Shown here: positions 16,372 through 26,936 of the stretch, one piece after another | Numbering within the stretch: the stretch's first letter is position 1 | Layout: every line of letters starts with the position of its first letter | NCBI RefSeq assembly: GCF_029211125.1 | Contig: NZ_JARGEN010000005.1 | Location: 1,756-59,573, forward strand | Reading direction: 5' to 3' | Origin: Curvibacter soli | GTDB lineage: Bacteria > Pseudomonadota > Gammaproteobacteria > Burkholderiales > Burkholderiaceae_C | DNA: 57,818 nucleotides | Notes under the pieces: model-generated | Seen by the model: only the letters and a program-made list of their open reading frames with translations | What the model was told of the DNA's origin: nothing | The model's database searches: none | Made by a program: the position numbers and the translations under genes

Positions 16372-18404
16372 CCACGCCCCTGCTCGAAGTCCGGAACCTC
16401 GTCGTCGAATTCCCGGGCCGCCACGGTACGTTGCGCGCGCTCGACGACATTTCCTTTTCCATCGCGCCGGGCGAAATCCTCGGTGTGGTGGGTGAATCGG
16501 GCGCTGGCAAGTCGCTCACCGGGGCGGCCATCATCGGCCTGCTGGAACCTCCAGGCCGAGTGGCCGGTGGGCGCATCATGTTCGAAGGCCAGCGCATCGA
16601 CAACCTGCCGCCGCAGCGCCTGCGCGCCATCCGCGGACGGCGCATCGGCGCCATCTTCCAGGACCCGCTGACTTCGCTGAACCCGCTCTACACCGTGGGC
16701 CGCCAGATTGCCGAGACCATCCAGGCCCACCTGCCCGTGGGCTCGGCCGAAGCGCGTCGGCGCGCCGTCCAACTGCTGCGCGACACCGGCATTCCCGCGC
16801 CCGAGCAGCGCGTGGACCACTACCCGCACCAGTTCAGCGGCGGCATGCGCCAGCGTGTGGTGATTGCACTCGCGCTGGCCGCCGAACCGCAGCTCATCGT
16901 GGCCGACGAGCCCACCACGGCGCTCGACGTCTCCATACAGGCGCAGATCATCACGCTGCTCAAGCGCGTGTGCCGCGAGCGCGGCGCGGCGGTGATGCTC
17001 ATCACGCACGACATGGGCGTGATCGCCGAAACCTGCGACCGCGTAGCGGTGCTGTACGCGGGCCGCGTGGCCGAGGTCGGCCCGGTGCACGACGTCATCA
17101 ACCACCCGGCGCACCCGTATACCGCAGGCCTCATGGCCTGCATACCGTCCATGGACGAGTACCGCGAGCAACTGCACCAGATCGACGGTGCCATGCCGCG
17201 CCTGAACGCCATTCCGCGTGGCTGTGCCTTCAACCCACGCTGCGCGCGCGTGTTCGACCGCTGCCGTGCCGAACGGCCCGATCTGATGGCTGCGGGCGCC
17301 ACGCGCGCGGCCTGCTGGCTGCACGACTCGCAGGCGTCCTGCCTGGCAACTGTTGCGCAGCCGTTGCCGCAGGCCGTGCGATGCGTGCTGCCGCAGGACG
17401 TGGCGCAAGCCGCTCCGGTGCTGGTGCAGGCCAACGACCTGGCCATGCACTTCGACGTTTCCGCGCCCTGGCTCAACCGCATGCTCGCTCATGCCCCGCG
17501 CACCCTGCTGCACGCCGTGGATGGCGTGAGCTTCGACATCGAACGCGGCAAGACGCTGGCCCTGGTTGGTGAATCGGGCTGCGGCAAGAGCACCGTGGCG
17601 CGGCTGCTCGTGGGCCTGTATGCGCCTACGCGCGGCAACTTCCGTTTCGAGGGCCGGGATGTGCACGCCACCCTGCGCACGCCCCAGGGCCGCGTGCTGC
17701 GGCGGCGCATCCAGATGATCTTCCAGGACCCGTACGCCAGCCTCAACCCGCGCTGGAAGGTGGAGGACATCGTGGGCGAGCCGCTGTGCGAGCACGGCAT
17801 CGTCACCGCACGCGCCGCACTGGCCGAGCGCGTGGGCGCGCTGCTGCAGTCGGTGGGGCTGTCGCCGCACGACGGGGCGAAGTTTCCGCACCAGTTCTCG
17901 GGCGGGCAGCGCCAGCGCATCTCCATCGCCCGCGCGCTGGCCACCGAGCCGGAGTTCCTGGTCTGCGACGAGCCTACCTCTGCGCTCGACGTATCGGTGC
18001 AGGCCCAAGTGCTCAACATCATGAAGGAGCTGCAGCGCAAGCAGGGCCTGACGTACCTGTTCATCAGCCACAACCTCGCCGTTGTGCGCCATGTGAGCGA
18101 CGACGTGGGCGTGATGTACCTGGGCCGCCTGGTGGAACTGGCGCCCAAGCGCACGTTGTTCGCGGCACCGTGCCACCCCTACACGCGCATGTTGCTCGAC
18201 GCCATTCCCGCTCTGCACGACACGGGCCGCGCCCGCACGCCGGTGCAGGGCGAGGTGCCCAACCCGCTGGCGCCGCCCGCAGGCTGCGCCTTTCACCCGC
18301 GCTGCCCGCATGCCAACGACCGCTGCCGCGCTGAGCGACCCGTGTTGCTCAGGCGCGACAGCGTGCGCGTGGCCTGCCATGCGGTGGAGGAAGGGCGCGT
18401 GTGA
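16368..18404 (+). CDS. Fused double ATP-binding subunit of the peptide ABC transporter
   Basis: Encodes 678 aa with two complete ATPase domains. The first has Walker A GESGAGKS near residue 41, signature FSGGMRQRV and Walker B LIVADEPT; the second has GESGCGKS near 402, [10 protein letters not shown] and FLVCDEPT. Each half ends with the oligopeptide-type C-terminal cysteine motif ([15 protein letters not shown] and [15 protein letters not shown]), which binds an Fe-S cluster in characterised relatives. It therefore replaces separate DppD and DppF proteins, as in GsiA-type systems, and energises the two permeases of this operon. Confidence 0.95.
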   Translation: MTTPLLEVRNLVVEFPGRHGTLRALDDISFSIAPGEILGVVGESGAGKSLTGAAIIGLLEPPGRVAGGRIMFEGQRIDNLPPQRLRAIRGRRIGAIFQDPLTSLNPLYTVGRQIAETIQAHLPVGSAEARRRAVQLLRDTGIPAPEQRVDHYPHQFSGGMRQRVVIALALAAEPQLIVADEPTTALDVSIQAQIITLLKRVCRERGAAVMLITHDMGVIAETCDRVAVLYAGRVAEVGPVHDVINHPAHPYTAGLMACIPSMDEYREQLHQIDGAMPRLNAIPRGCAFNPRCARVFDRCRAERPDLMAAGATRAACWLHDSQASCLATVAQPLPQAVRCVLPQDVAQAAPVLVQANDLAMHFDVSAPWLNRMLAHAPRTLLHAVDGVSFDIERGKTLALVGESGCGKSTVARLLVGLYAPTRGNFRFEGRDVHATLRTPQGRVLRRRIQMIFQDPYASLNPRWKVEDIVGEPLCEHGIVTARAALAERVGALLQSVGLSPHDGAKFPHQFSGGQRQRISIARALATEPEFLVCDEPTSALDVSVQAQVLNIMKELQRKQGLTYLFISHNLAVVRHVSDDVGVMYLGRLVELAPKRTLFAAPCHPYTRMLLDAIPALHDTGRARTPVQGEVPNPLAPPAGCAFHPRCPHANDRCRAERPVLLRRDSVRVACHAVEEGRV

Positions 18405-18428
18405 AGGAACGGCCCCGGCGACCGCCAC

Positions 18429-18906
18429 ATGCGAGAAGCGGCTTTCAAGCTCGACGGCAATGGCATGGCGGGCACGTTCACGCTGTCGCTTTACGAACTC
18501 GGCGACGGGTTCCAACTGACCCGTGGCGCCGGCCCTCGCCACGGCGACGCTGGGCGGCTAGGCCGGCGTGGCGGACAACGTCTACGACAGCGGGCAGTGG
18601 GGCGGGATCATCCTGGAAACGGCAGTTGACCGCTTCGTATCCCTTGCCAGGCCGCATGCAATCGAGCGTTGATGGCTTCGATCGCGTTCACCTCGTGGGT
18701 GAGAGCGCTATGCACCTGCCAGCACCGCGCTCGGCGCGCCATGCGGCGTTGCTCCTCCTTGCGGGCAAGTAGCCCGCCGCGTCGTCGCGTCTTGCCTGAC
18801 GCCCCGATCACGGCACCGGCAGGCGCATCCAACTGCCGGTTCCAGGATCATCGGCCAGACGCTCGTGCCCGGAAAGAAATACGACCTGATTCTCTCGGCG
18901 CCCAGA
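18429..18906 (+). pseudogene. Unidentified gene remnant interrupted by a MITE-like element
   Basis: An open stretch beginning MREAAFKLDGNGMAGTFTLS and continuing LYELGDGFQLTRG loses its frame near 18530. In the frame carrying NVYDSGQWGGII it is interrupted at 18612; removing the element and one 8-bp target copy rejoins GQWGGII to GQTLVPGKKYDLIL on the far side. The pieces look like a small beta-rich domain, but I do not recognise the family. After LILSA it runs directly into the ybhB-like remnant, so at least one deletion has fused two dead genes. Confidence 0.5.
18613..18844. mobile_element. MITE-like element, copy 1 (232 bp, perfect 8-bp target duplication)
   Basis: Left end CTGGAAACGGCAGTTG and right end CAACTGCCGGTTCCA are inverted repeats. 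The element is flanked by identical GGATCATC on both sides (18605-18612 and 18845-18852). The interior is closely similar to the copy at 50254-50484 (long shared blocks such as GTGAGAGCGCTATGCACCTG). It contains no intact transposase; a minus-strand open fragment (ALTHEVNAIEAINARLHAAW) reads through the left terminal repeat. Confidence 0.8.
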
Positions 18907-19256
18907 GTCTACGACCCCGATGCGCCCACTGGCTCGGGCTGCGGCACTGGCTCGTGGTGGACCTGCCGGCCGGCGTGACGCAGCTCGCACCCGATGCCGG
19001 CGCCAAGGGGAGGCGCCAGGCTGCCAGCACCCGCGCGCCAGATCCGCAACGACTACGGTATCGCCGCCTGGGGTGGCGTCTGCCCGCCGCCCGCCGCCCG
19101 CCGACAAGCCGCACCGCTACATCTTCACCGTGCATGCGCTCGGCGTGGAAAGCCTGGACCTGCCCGAGGACGCTACCCGCCGAGCCTGCTGGTTTCATGG
19201 TCAACGCCAACACGCTTGCCAAGGCCAACTTCACTTCCACCTACGCGCGGGCCTGA
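18907..19256 (+). pseudogene. YbhB/YbcL-family (Raf kinase inhibitor-like) remnant
   Basis: Pieces in all three frames line up with this family: VYDPDAPTGSG, then HWLVVDLPAGVTQLAPDAG, RQIRNDYGIAAWGGVCPPP, ADKPHRYIFTVHALGVESLD and GFMVNANTLAKANFTSTYAR ending at a TGA. At least four indels separate them, including a shortened GSGWWHW region and an extra 7-nt unit in a GCCCGCC run. The N-terminal half is missing, replaced by the unrelated remnant upstream. No function is expected. Confidence 0.82.
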
Positions 19257-19315
19257 GGCCGCGCGCGCCACTGCCTTCTTCCCTTCTTTATCCTGGCTAC
19301 GGTTCGTGGAGTGGC

Positions 19316-20161
19316 TCACGCATAGCGCTTGCTGCGCAGGTTCTGCTTGATTTCCTTGAGCCTGGGCGGCAGCGCGCTGCCCAGGCGCAGCGCCACGCAG
19401 GTGGCCAGCACGTCGATGACGAGCAGATGCAGCAGTCGAGACACCATGGGGCTATAGCGGTCGTAACCCTCGGGGTGGTCGGCGGCCAGGTGGATGTGGC
19501 CGGCGGCGGCAAGCGGCGAGCCGCTGGCGGTGACGATGATGGTGGTGGCGCCGTTCCTGCGCGCGATGTCGGTGGCGTCCATCAGGTCGCGCGTGCGGCC
19601 CGAGTTGGAGATCACCACCACGCAGTCGCCGGGCCCGAGCATCGACGCGCTCATCACCTGCATGTGGCCGTCGCTGTAGGCGATGGCAGTGACGCCCAGG
19701 CGGAAGAACTTGTGCTGCGCGTCCTGCGCCACGATGCCCGAATTGCCAACGCCGTAGAACTCGATGCGCCGTCCGGTCTTGTAGGTGGCGGCGATCGCCA
19801 TGGCGGCGCGCTCGATGGCGGCACTGCTGGCGTCGTTGCGGTACTTGAGGAAGGCGGCGACGGTGTTGTCCACCACCTTGACCAGCACGTCGGCGGTCTT
19901 ATCGTCGGCATCGACGCTGCGGTGCACGAAGGGCACGCCCTCGCTCACGCTGCCCACGAGCTTGAGCTTGAAGTCCGACAGCCCATCGTAGCCCATGCTG
20001 CGGCAGAAGCGCACCACGGTCGGTTTGCTCACGCCCGCGCGCGCCGCCAGCTCGGCCACGGGCAGGCTGGAGAAGGCGCGCGGGTCGGCCAGCACCAGTC
20101 GCGCCACGCGCTGCTCGGCGGGCGCGAGCGAGGGGAGGCTGGCCTTGATGCGGTCGAGCAT
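19316..20161 (-). CDS. hexR: HexR/RpiR-family transcriptional regulator
   Basis: Encodes 281 aa. The N-terminal RpiR helix-turn-helix (LAARAGVSKPTVVRFCRSMG, about residues 39-58) is followed by a SIS sugar-phosphate-binding domain (FYGVGNSGIVAQDAQHKF, VVISNSGRTRDL). HexR represses central carbon genes and releases DNA on binding 2-keto-3-deoxy-6-phosphogluconate. It starts 6 nt after the zwf stop, in one operon with it, and a HexR-type palindrome lies upstream of zwf, so autoregulation is likely. Confidence 0.92.
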   Translation of the reverse strand: MLDRIKASLPSLAPAEQRVARLVLADPRAFSSLPVAELAARAGVSKPTVVRFCRSMGYDGLSDFKLKLVGSVSEGVPFVHRSVDADDKTADVLVKVVDNTVAAFLKYRNDASSAAIERAAMAIAATYKTGRRIEFYGVGNSGIVAQDAQHKFFRLGVTAIAYSDGHMQVMSASMLGPGDCVVVISNSGRTRDLMDATDIARRNGATTIIVTASGSPLAAAGHIHLAADHPEGYDRYSPMVSRLLHLLVIDVLATCVALRLGSALPPRLKEIKQNLRSKRYA

Positions 20162-20167
20162 GGCGGT

Positions 20168-21634
20168 TCAGGACTCCTCTAACCAGCAGGAACCGTCCCG
20201 GGCGATCATGGCGCTGGCCGCACTCGGCCCCCAGGTGCCGGCGGGATAGGGCCGCAGGCCGTCGCCGCCGGCGTGCCAGGCGTCGAGGATGGGCTCGACC
20301 CAGCGCCAGGCTTCTTCCTGCTCGTCGCTGCGCACGAACAGGTTCAGGCGTCCGGCGATCACGTCGAGCAGCAGCCGCTCGTAGGCGCCCACGCGCTCGG
20401 AGCCGAAGCGGCGGTCGAAGTCCAGGTCCAGCTGTACCGGCGCCAGCGTCTGCGCCGCGCCGGGCGACGTGCGGCTCTGCTGCCCTTCGGCCAGCAGGTG
20501 CAGCGTGAGCCCGTCGCGCGGCTGCAAGTTGATGACCATGCGGTTCGTCGCCCCCGCCAGCGGCGTGCGGAAGATCGGGTGCGGCGTGGGGCGGAAGTTG
20601 ACCACGATGTGCGCGTCGCGCCCCGCCAGCCGCTTGCCGGTGCGGATGTAGAACGGCACGCCGGCCCAGCGCCAGTTCTCGATCTCGGTGCGCAGGGCGA
20701 CGAAGGTCTCGGTGGTGCTCTGCGGGTTCACGCCGGGTTCGCCCAGGTAGCCCGGCACGGCCGCGCCGCCCGCCCTGCCGGCCGCGTACTGGCCGCGGAT
20801 CACGTGCTGCGACAGCGTCTCGGGCGTCCAGCGCTTGAGCGAGCGAAGCACCTTGAGCTTCTCGTCGCGGATGGCGTCGGCGTGCGCGCTGATGGGTGGC
20901 TCCATGCCGATGGCGCACAGCAGTTGCAGCGCGTGGTTCTGCACCATGTCGCGCAGCGCGCCGGTGCTGTCGTAGAAGGCTCCGCGCTTTTCCACGCCCA
21001 GTTCCTCGGCGATGCTGATCTGGATGTTGGCGATCAGCTCGCGCCGCCACACCGGCTCGAACAGCGCGTTGCCGAAGCGAAGCGCGAACAGGTTCTGCAC
21101 CGAGGGCTTGCCCAGGTAGTGATCGATGCGGAACACCTGCCCCTCGCTGAAGGTCTGCAGCACGGTGGTGTTGATGGCGCGGTTGGATGCCATGTCGTGG
21201 CCCAGCGGCTTTTCCAGCACGATGCGGGTGCGCGGCGTGTTCAGCCCGGCAGCGGCGAGTTGCTCGCACACGGTGGTGAACAGCGCGGGTGCGGTGGCCA
21301 GGTACAGCACCACCGTGGCTGCGTCGCGCTGGCGCAGGCTTTCAGCCAGGCGGGCATAGGCAGCGGGTTGGGACAGGTCCATGCGCACGAAGTGCAGCAG
21401 CGCGGCAAAGCGCGCGAATTCCTCGGCGCTGGGGCGTTTGGCACCCTCCACCTGGTCGAAGCGCGACTGGATCAGTGCGCGGTAGCGCGCGTCGTCCAGG
21501 TCGTCGCGCGCCACGCCGATGATGCGTCCGCCCTCGGGCAGCGTGCCATGGCGGAATGACTGGAACAAGGCGGGCATCAGCTTGCGCCAGGCCAGGTCAC
21601 CGGTGCCGCCGAACAGGACGAGATCGAAACTCAT
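20168..21634 (-). CDS. zwf: Glucose-6-phosphate 1-dehydrogenase
   Basis: Encodes 488 aa. The NADP-binding loop LFGGTGDLAWRKLMPAL is at the N terminus and the active-site motif RIDHYLGK is present, with EKPLGHD and the C-terminal catalytic-domain motif FVRSDEQEEAWRW. It oxidises glucose-6-phosphate to 6-phosphogluconolactone with NADP, feeding the pentose phosphate and Entner-Doudoroff routes. It is divergent from tal across a 145-nt region containing a likely HexR operator. Confidence 0.96.
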   Translation of the reverse strand: MSFDLVLFGGTGDLAWRKLMPALFQSFRHGTLPEGGRIIGVARDDLDDARYRALIQSRFDQVEGAKRPSAEEFARFAALLHFVRMDLSQPAAYARLAESLRQRDAATVVLYLATAPALFTTVCEQLAAAGLNTPRTRIVLEKPLGHDMASNRAINTTVLQTFSEGQVFRIDHYLGKPSVQNLFALRFGNALFEPVWRRELIANIQISIAEELGVEKRGAFYDSTGALRDMVQNHALQLLCAIGMEPPISAHADAIRDEKLKVLRSLKRWTPETLSQHVIRGQYAAGRAGGAAVPGYLGEPGVNPQSTTETFVALRTEIENWRWAGVPFYIRTGKRLAGRDAHIVVNFRPTPHPIFRTPLAGATNRMVINLQPRDGLTLHLLAEGQQSRTSPGAAQTLAPVQLDLDFDRRFGSERVGAYERLLLDVIAGRLNLFVRSDEQEEAWRWVEPILDAWHAGGDGLRPYPAGTWGPSAASAMIARDGSCWLEES

Positions 21635-21738
21635 GGATGATGGGTGCGTTGTGTTGTCGTGTTAATGTAACTTGGTTTCACCATAATCCGCACGGTAGAT
21701 AATTTTTTCATCCATATGCTGAGACGGCGGTATTTATA

Positions 21739-21757
21739 TAGGTAATCGAATTACCTA
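21739..21757. promoter_or_regulatory. HexR-type operator between zwf-hexR and tal-pgi
   Basis: TAGGTAAT-CGA-ATTACCTA is a perfect palindrome with 8-bp arms. Its core GTAAT-N3-ATTAC fits the HexR consensus (TGTAAT-N3-ATTACA). It sits 32-50 nt before the tal start in the divergent gap, and the only plausible regulator gene nearby is hexR itself. Confidence 0.75.
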
Positions 21758-21779
21758 CCATCGGCGCTCACGCTCGATA

Positions 21780-22736
21780 ATGCCAGCCATGAACCAGCTC
21801 GACGCCCTCAAGCAGACCACCACCGTCGTTGCCGACACCGGCGACTTCAAGCAGCTCGGCACCTTCCGCCCGCAGGATGCCACCACCAACCCGTCGCTGA
21901 TCCTCAAGGCAGTGCAGAAGCCCGACTACGCGCCGCTGCTGGTCGAAACCGTGACGCGCTTCCGGGGCAGGCCGCAGGACGAAGTGATCGACCGGCTGCT
22001 GGTGCGCTTCGGCTGCGAAATCCTGTCCATCGTCCCGGGCCGCGTTTCCACCGAGGTCGATGCGCGCCTGTCGTTCGACACCGAGGCCACCTACACGCGC
22101 GCCGAACGCATCGTCGATCTGTACCAGGCCGAGGGCGTACCGGTGGAGCGCGTGCTCATCAAGGTCGCAGCCACCTGGGAGGGCATTCAGGCCGCCGCGC
22201 GGCTGGAGCGGCGCGGCATCCATACCAACCTCACGCTGCTGTTCTCGTTCTGCCAGGCCGTGGCCTGCGGGCAGGCCCGGGTGCAGCTCATCTCGCCCTT
22301 CGTGGGCCGCATCTACGACTGGTACAAGAAGACCGCCGGCGCGGCCTGGGTAGAGGCGGACAACGCTGGCGCCAGTGACCCTGGCGTGCGCTCGGTGCGC
22401 CGCATCTTCGACTACTACAAGCACTTCGGCATCGCCACCGAAGTCATGGGCGCGAGCTTCCGCAACACGGGGCAGATCCTGGCGTTGGCGGGCTGCGATC
22501 TGCTGACCATCGCCCCCGAGTTGCTGGCGCAACTGGCCGAAAGTGCCGCGCCCGCGCCGCGCGCGCTCGACGCGCAGGCGGCACGCGGCCTGGCGCTCGA
22601 GCCCGTGCAGTACGACGAGCCGGCATTCCGCTTCGCGCTCAACGAGGACGCCATGGCTACCGAGAAGCTGGCCGAGGGTATCCGCGCCTTCGCCGCCGAC
22701 GCGGTGCAGCTCGAAGGCCTGATGCGTGCGGCGTGA
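21780..22736 (+). CDS. tal: Transaldolase
   Basis: Encodes 318 aa from the first ATG or 315 from an ATG three codons later (MNQLDALKQ), which matches the usual family start; both are possible. Motifs are [10 protein letters not shown], the Schiff-base lysine in [26 protein letters not shown] and [13 protein letters not shown]. It transfers dihydroxyacetone units between sedoheptulose-7-phosphate and glyceraldehyde-3-phosphate. It is followed by pgi after 25 nt in one operon, and expression probably responds to HexR. Confidence 0.96.
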   Translation: MPAMNQLDALKQTTTVVADTGDFKQLGTFRPQDATTNPSLILKAVQKPDYAPLLVETVTRFRGRPQDEVIDRLLVRFGCEILSIVPGRVSTEVDARLSFDTEATYTRAERIVDLYQAEGVPVERVLIKVAATWEGIQAAARLERRGIHTNLTLLFSFCQAVACGQARVQLISPFVGRIYDWYKKTAGAAWVEADNAGASDPGVRSVRRIFDYYKHFGIATEVMGASFRNTGQILALAGCDLLTIAPELLAQLAESAAPAPRALDAQAARGLALEPVQYDEPAFRFALNEDAMATEKLAEGIRAFAADAVQLEGLMRAA

Positions 22737-22761
22737 TGGACACACCGGGAGAACGCATTCC

Positions 22762-24309
22762 ATGACCCGTACCCGCTGCGACCGCACCCCCGCCTGGGGC
22801 GCCCTGTGCCGCCACGCCGAGGGCGGTGCCCATGCCTTCGACGCGCGTGCAGCCCTGGCCGACGACCCGGGTCGATTCGCCGCTTTCAGCCAGCAGGCCC
22901 CGCGCGTGTTCGCCGATCTGTCGAAGAACCGCATCGACGCCGCGACCGAGGTGCTGCTGTTGCAATTGGCCCGCGAATGCGGCGTGGAGCAGCACCGCGA
23001 CGCGATGTTCGCGGGCACGCACATCAACAGCACAGAGGACCGCGCCGTCATGCACTGGCTGCTGCGCGCGCCCGCGGATGCGCCCGTGCCCGCGGCGCTG
23101 GCGCCCGCGCTGGCCGAGGTGCACGCCACGCTGGCCGCCATGCTGGCCTACGCCGAGGCTGTGCGCGCGGACGCCGCCATCACCGACGTGGTGAACATCG
23201 GCATCGGTGGCTCCGACCTCGGCCCGCAGATGGCCACGCTGGCGCTCGACGAATTCGCCGTGCCGGGCAAGCGCATGCATTTCGTCTCCAACGTCGACGG
23301 CCACGAACTGGCCGCCGTGCTGCGCCGCGTGCAGCCGCACGGCACGCTGTTCCTGATCGCCTCCAAGACCTTCACCACGGCGGAGACGATGGCCAACGCC
23401 AGTTCGGCGCGCGACTGGTTCATGCAGCAGGGTGGCACCGATGTGGCGCGCCACTTCGCCGCGCTGACCACCAACGTGCACGCCGCGCGCGCCTTCGGCA
23501 TCAGCACCACCTTCGGTTTCTGGGACTGGGTGGGCGGGCGCTATTCGCTGTGGTCGGCCATCGGCCTGCCGATCGCCATCGCCATCGGCGCTCCGGCCTT
23601 CGGCGAGCTGCTGGCCGGTGCGCACGCCATGGACGAGCACTTCCGCAGCGCGCCGCTGGCGGCCAACCTGCCCGTGCGGCTGGGTTTGCTGGACGTGTGG
23701 TACCGCGACTTCCTGGGTTTCACCAGCCGCTGCGTGGCGCCCTACCACCATGGGCTACGGCGCCTGCCGGCCTATTTGCAACAACTGGAGATGGAAAGCA
23801 ACGGCAAGCGCGTCGATCTGGCGGGCCAGCGACTGCCCTTCGCCACCTCGCCCGTGGTCTGGGGCGAGCCCGGCACCAACGGCCAGCATGCATTCTTCCA
23901 GATGCTGCACCAGGGCACGGACGTGGTGCCGGTGGAGTTCATCGCCGCGCGCCACGCCGCCCACGGCCTGCCGGGCCACCAGCCCAAGCTGCTCGCCAAT
24001 GCCTTGGCACAGGCACAGGCGCTGCTGCAAGGCAGGGCGGACGCGGGCGGGCACCGCGATTTCCCCGGCAACCGGCCCAGCACGTTCCTGCTGCTGGAGC
24101 GGCTGGACCCGGCCAGCCTGGGTGCGCTGGTCGCGCTATACGAGCATCGCGTGTTCGTGAGCGGCGCGGTGTGGGGCATCAACAGCTTCGACCAGTGGGG
24201 CGTGGAGCTGGGCAAGGTGCTGGCCCAAGACATCGAGCCGCGCCTGGCCACGGGCGACGTGACGGGGCTCGACGCTTCCACAGCGAGCTTGCTGCTGCGG
24301 CTGTGCTGA
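22762..24309 (+). CDS. pgi: Glucose-6-phosphate isomerase
   Basis: Encodes 515 aa. Signature sequences are VNIGIGGSDLGPQMA, the sugar-phosphate loop SKTFTTAETM, FGFWDWVGGRYSLWSAIG and the C-terminal GINSFDQWGVELGK. It interconverts glucose-6-phosphate and fructose-6-phosphate. With zwf, tal and HexR next to it, this block handles hexose phosphate partitioning. Confidence 0.96.
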   Translation: MTRTRCDRTPAWGALCRHAEGGAHAFDARAALADDPGRFAAFSQQAPRVFADLSKNRIDAATEVLLLQLARECGVEQHRDAMFAGTHINSTEDRAVMHWLLRAPADAPVPAALAPALAEVHATLAAMLAYAEAVRADAAITDVVNIGIGGSDLGPQMATLALDEFAVPGKRMHFVSNVDGHELAAVLRRVQPHGTLFLIASKTFTTAETMANASSARDWFMQQGGTDVARHFAALTTNVHAARAFGISTTFGFWDWVGGRYSLWSAIGLPIAIAIGAPAFGELLAGAHAMDEHFRSAPLAANLPVRLGLLDVWYRDFLGFTSRCVAPYHHGLRRLPAYLQQLEMESNGKRVDLAGQRLPFATSPVVWGEPGTNGQHAFFQMLHQGTDVVPVEFIAARHAAHGLPGHQPKLLANALAQAQALLQGRADAGGHRDFPGNRPSTFLLLERLDPASLGALVALYEHRVFVSGAVWGINSFDQWGVELGKVLAQDIEPRLATGDVTGLDASTASLLLRLC

Positions 24310-24342
24310 GGCCAATTCCCCGTCTCCCGGAAATCTACAGGG

Positions 24343-24489
24343 TTCGAGCGCTTCTACCGCGCCGCGCCGGGCACCGAGGGCACGGGCCTGGGTCTGTGGG
24401 TCTGGCCATCGTGCGCGAGCCGGCGCGCGGTGCATGGGCTGCTGGTGGCAGTGCGGTTCCCGGTCAGCGAGGCGGACGCCCGGAATTAA
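24343..24489 (+). pseudogene. C-terminal remnant of a sensor histidine kinase
   Basis: FERFYRAAPGTEGTGLGL is the F/G2-box region of a HATPase domain. It is frameshifted by an exact 8-bp tandem duplication TGGGTCTG-TGGGTCTG (24389-24404), after which LAIVRE and a terminal VRFPVSEADARN with TAA follow in shifted frames. The rest of the kinase is absent; pgi ends 33 nt upstream. A MITE-like element starts 2 nt after the stop. Confidence 0.75.
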
Positions 24490-24490
24490 C

Positions 24491-24663
24491 CTGGAAACGG
24501 CAGTTGAACCAACCGAAAAACTGAAGAAACCCAATATCCATGCGGGTTTCCAAAGACTTCGCGTGACTGCAGAGCAGTTCCAGATGGGTGAGTCAGGAAA
24601 GCATGGAAACTCAATGCGTGACAGGCACTTGCTCGAATTTTGGGGATTCAACTGTCGGATTTA
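24491..24663. mobile_element. MITE-like element, copy 3 (173 bp, same ends, different interior)
   Basis: The left end CTGGAAACGGCAGTTG is identical to copy 1. The right end CAACTGTCGGATTTA is a degenerate inverted match. The interior is unrelated to the other two copies and AT-richer than the surroundings. Flanks share only TTAA, so a target duplication is not clear. Confidence 0.6.
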
Positions 24664-24667
24664 GGTT

Positions 24668-24699
24668 AAAAAAACCCCGCAGGCCGGGGGCCTGCGGGG
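24668..24699 (-). terminator. Intrinsic terminator of groES-groEL
   Basis: On the minus strand CCCCGCAGGC and GCCTGCGGGG form a 10-bp GC stem followed by TTTTTTT, about 50 nt after the groEL stop. Confidence 0.92.
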
Positions 24700-24750
24700 T
24701 TGGCGCCATATGCGCGCCGCGGTTGAGCCAGCGCGCCAGGCAGGCAGTTC

Positions 24751-26418
<1,668 letters not shown>

Positions 26419-26442
26419 TCAGATGCGGATGTGGGCGAAGGC

Positions 26443-26733
26443 TTACTTCTCGACCACAGCGAACAGGTCTTCTTCCTTCATCACCAGCAGCTCGTCGCCA
26501 TCGACCTTGACGGTCTGGCCGCTGTACTTGCCGAACAGGACGCGGTCGCCGACCTTCACGCCAACGGCGAGCAGTTCGCCCTTGTCGGTCTTCTTGCCCG
26601 GACCCACGGCCAGCACTTCACCCTGGTCGGGTTTTTCGGCGGCTGCGTCGGGAATCACGATGCCCGAGGCAGTCTTGGTTTCGCTGTCGATACGCTTGAC
26701 GATCACGCGATCGTGCAGAGGACGAAGTTTCAT
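26443..26733 (-). CDS. groS: Co-chaperonin GroES (10 kDa)
   Basis: Encodes 96 aa: [14 protein letters not shown], the mobile loop [12 protein letters not shown] that binds GroEL, and [14 protein letters not shown]. First gene of the heat-shock operon; the leader between promoter and ATG contains CIRCE. Confidence 0.98.
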   Translation of the reverse strand: MKLRPLHDRVIVKRIDSETKTASGIVIPDAAAEKPDQGEVLAVGPGKKTDKGELLAVGVKVGDRVLFGKYSGQTVKVDGDELLVMKEEDLFAVVEK

Positions 26734-26829
26734 TGCATCTCCTGGTTTGCAACTGGAAAGTTTCGATCACCACGCGGGCGGACGAGCCGACCGCTGTTGG
26801 CAAGTGGCGGAGGCGGCGCACCAGCGTTG

Positions 26830-26856
26830 CTAGCACTCACAGCCTTCGAGTGCTAA
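26830..26856 (-). promoter_or_regulatory. CIRCE operator (HrcA-binding)
   Basis: CTAGCACTC-N9-GAGTGCTAA; 8 bp on each arm pair perfectly with the canonical 9-nt spacer. It overlaps the start of the groES leader just downstream of the promoter -10, so HrcA would block initiation. hrcA itself is not in the window. Confidence 0.95.
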
Positions 26857-26883
26857 TCATATAGGCATTTCACGTAGTTTCAA
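26856..26883 (-). promoter_or_regulatory. Sigma-70 promoter of groES-groEL
   Basis: TTGAAA, 16-nt spacer, TATGAT, immediately before CIRCE in the direction of transcription. Confidence 0.75.
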
Positions 26884-26936
26884 GTCGGGCCGGTGCGAAG
26901 AAAGAACGAAGAACTGGCTGGAAAAAGAAGAGGGGC

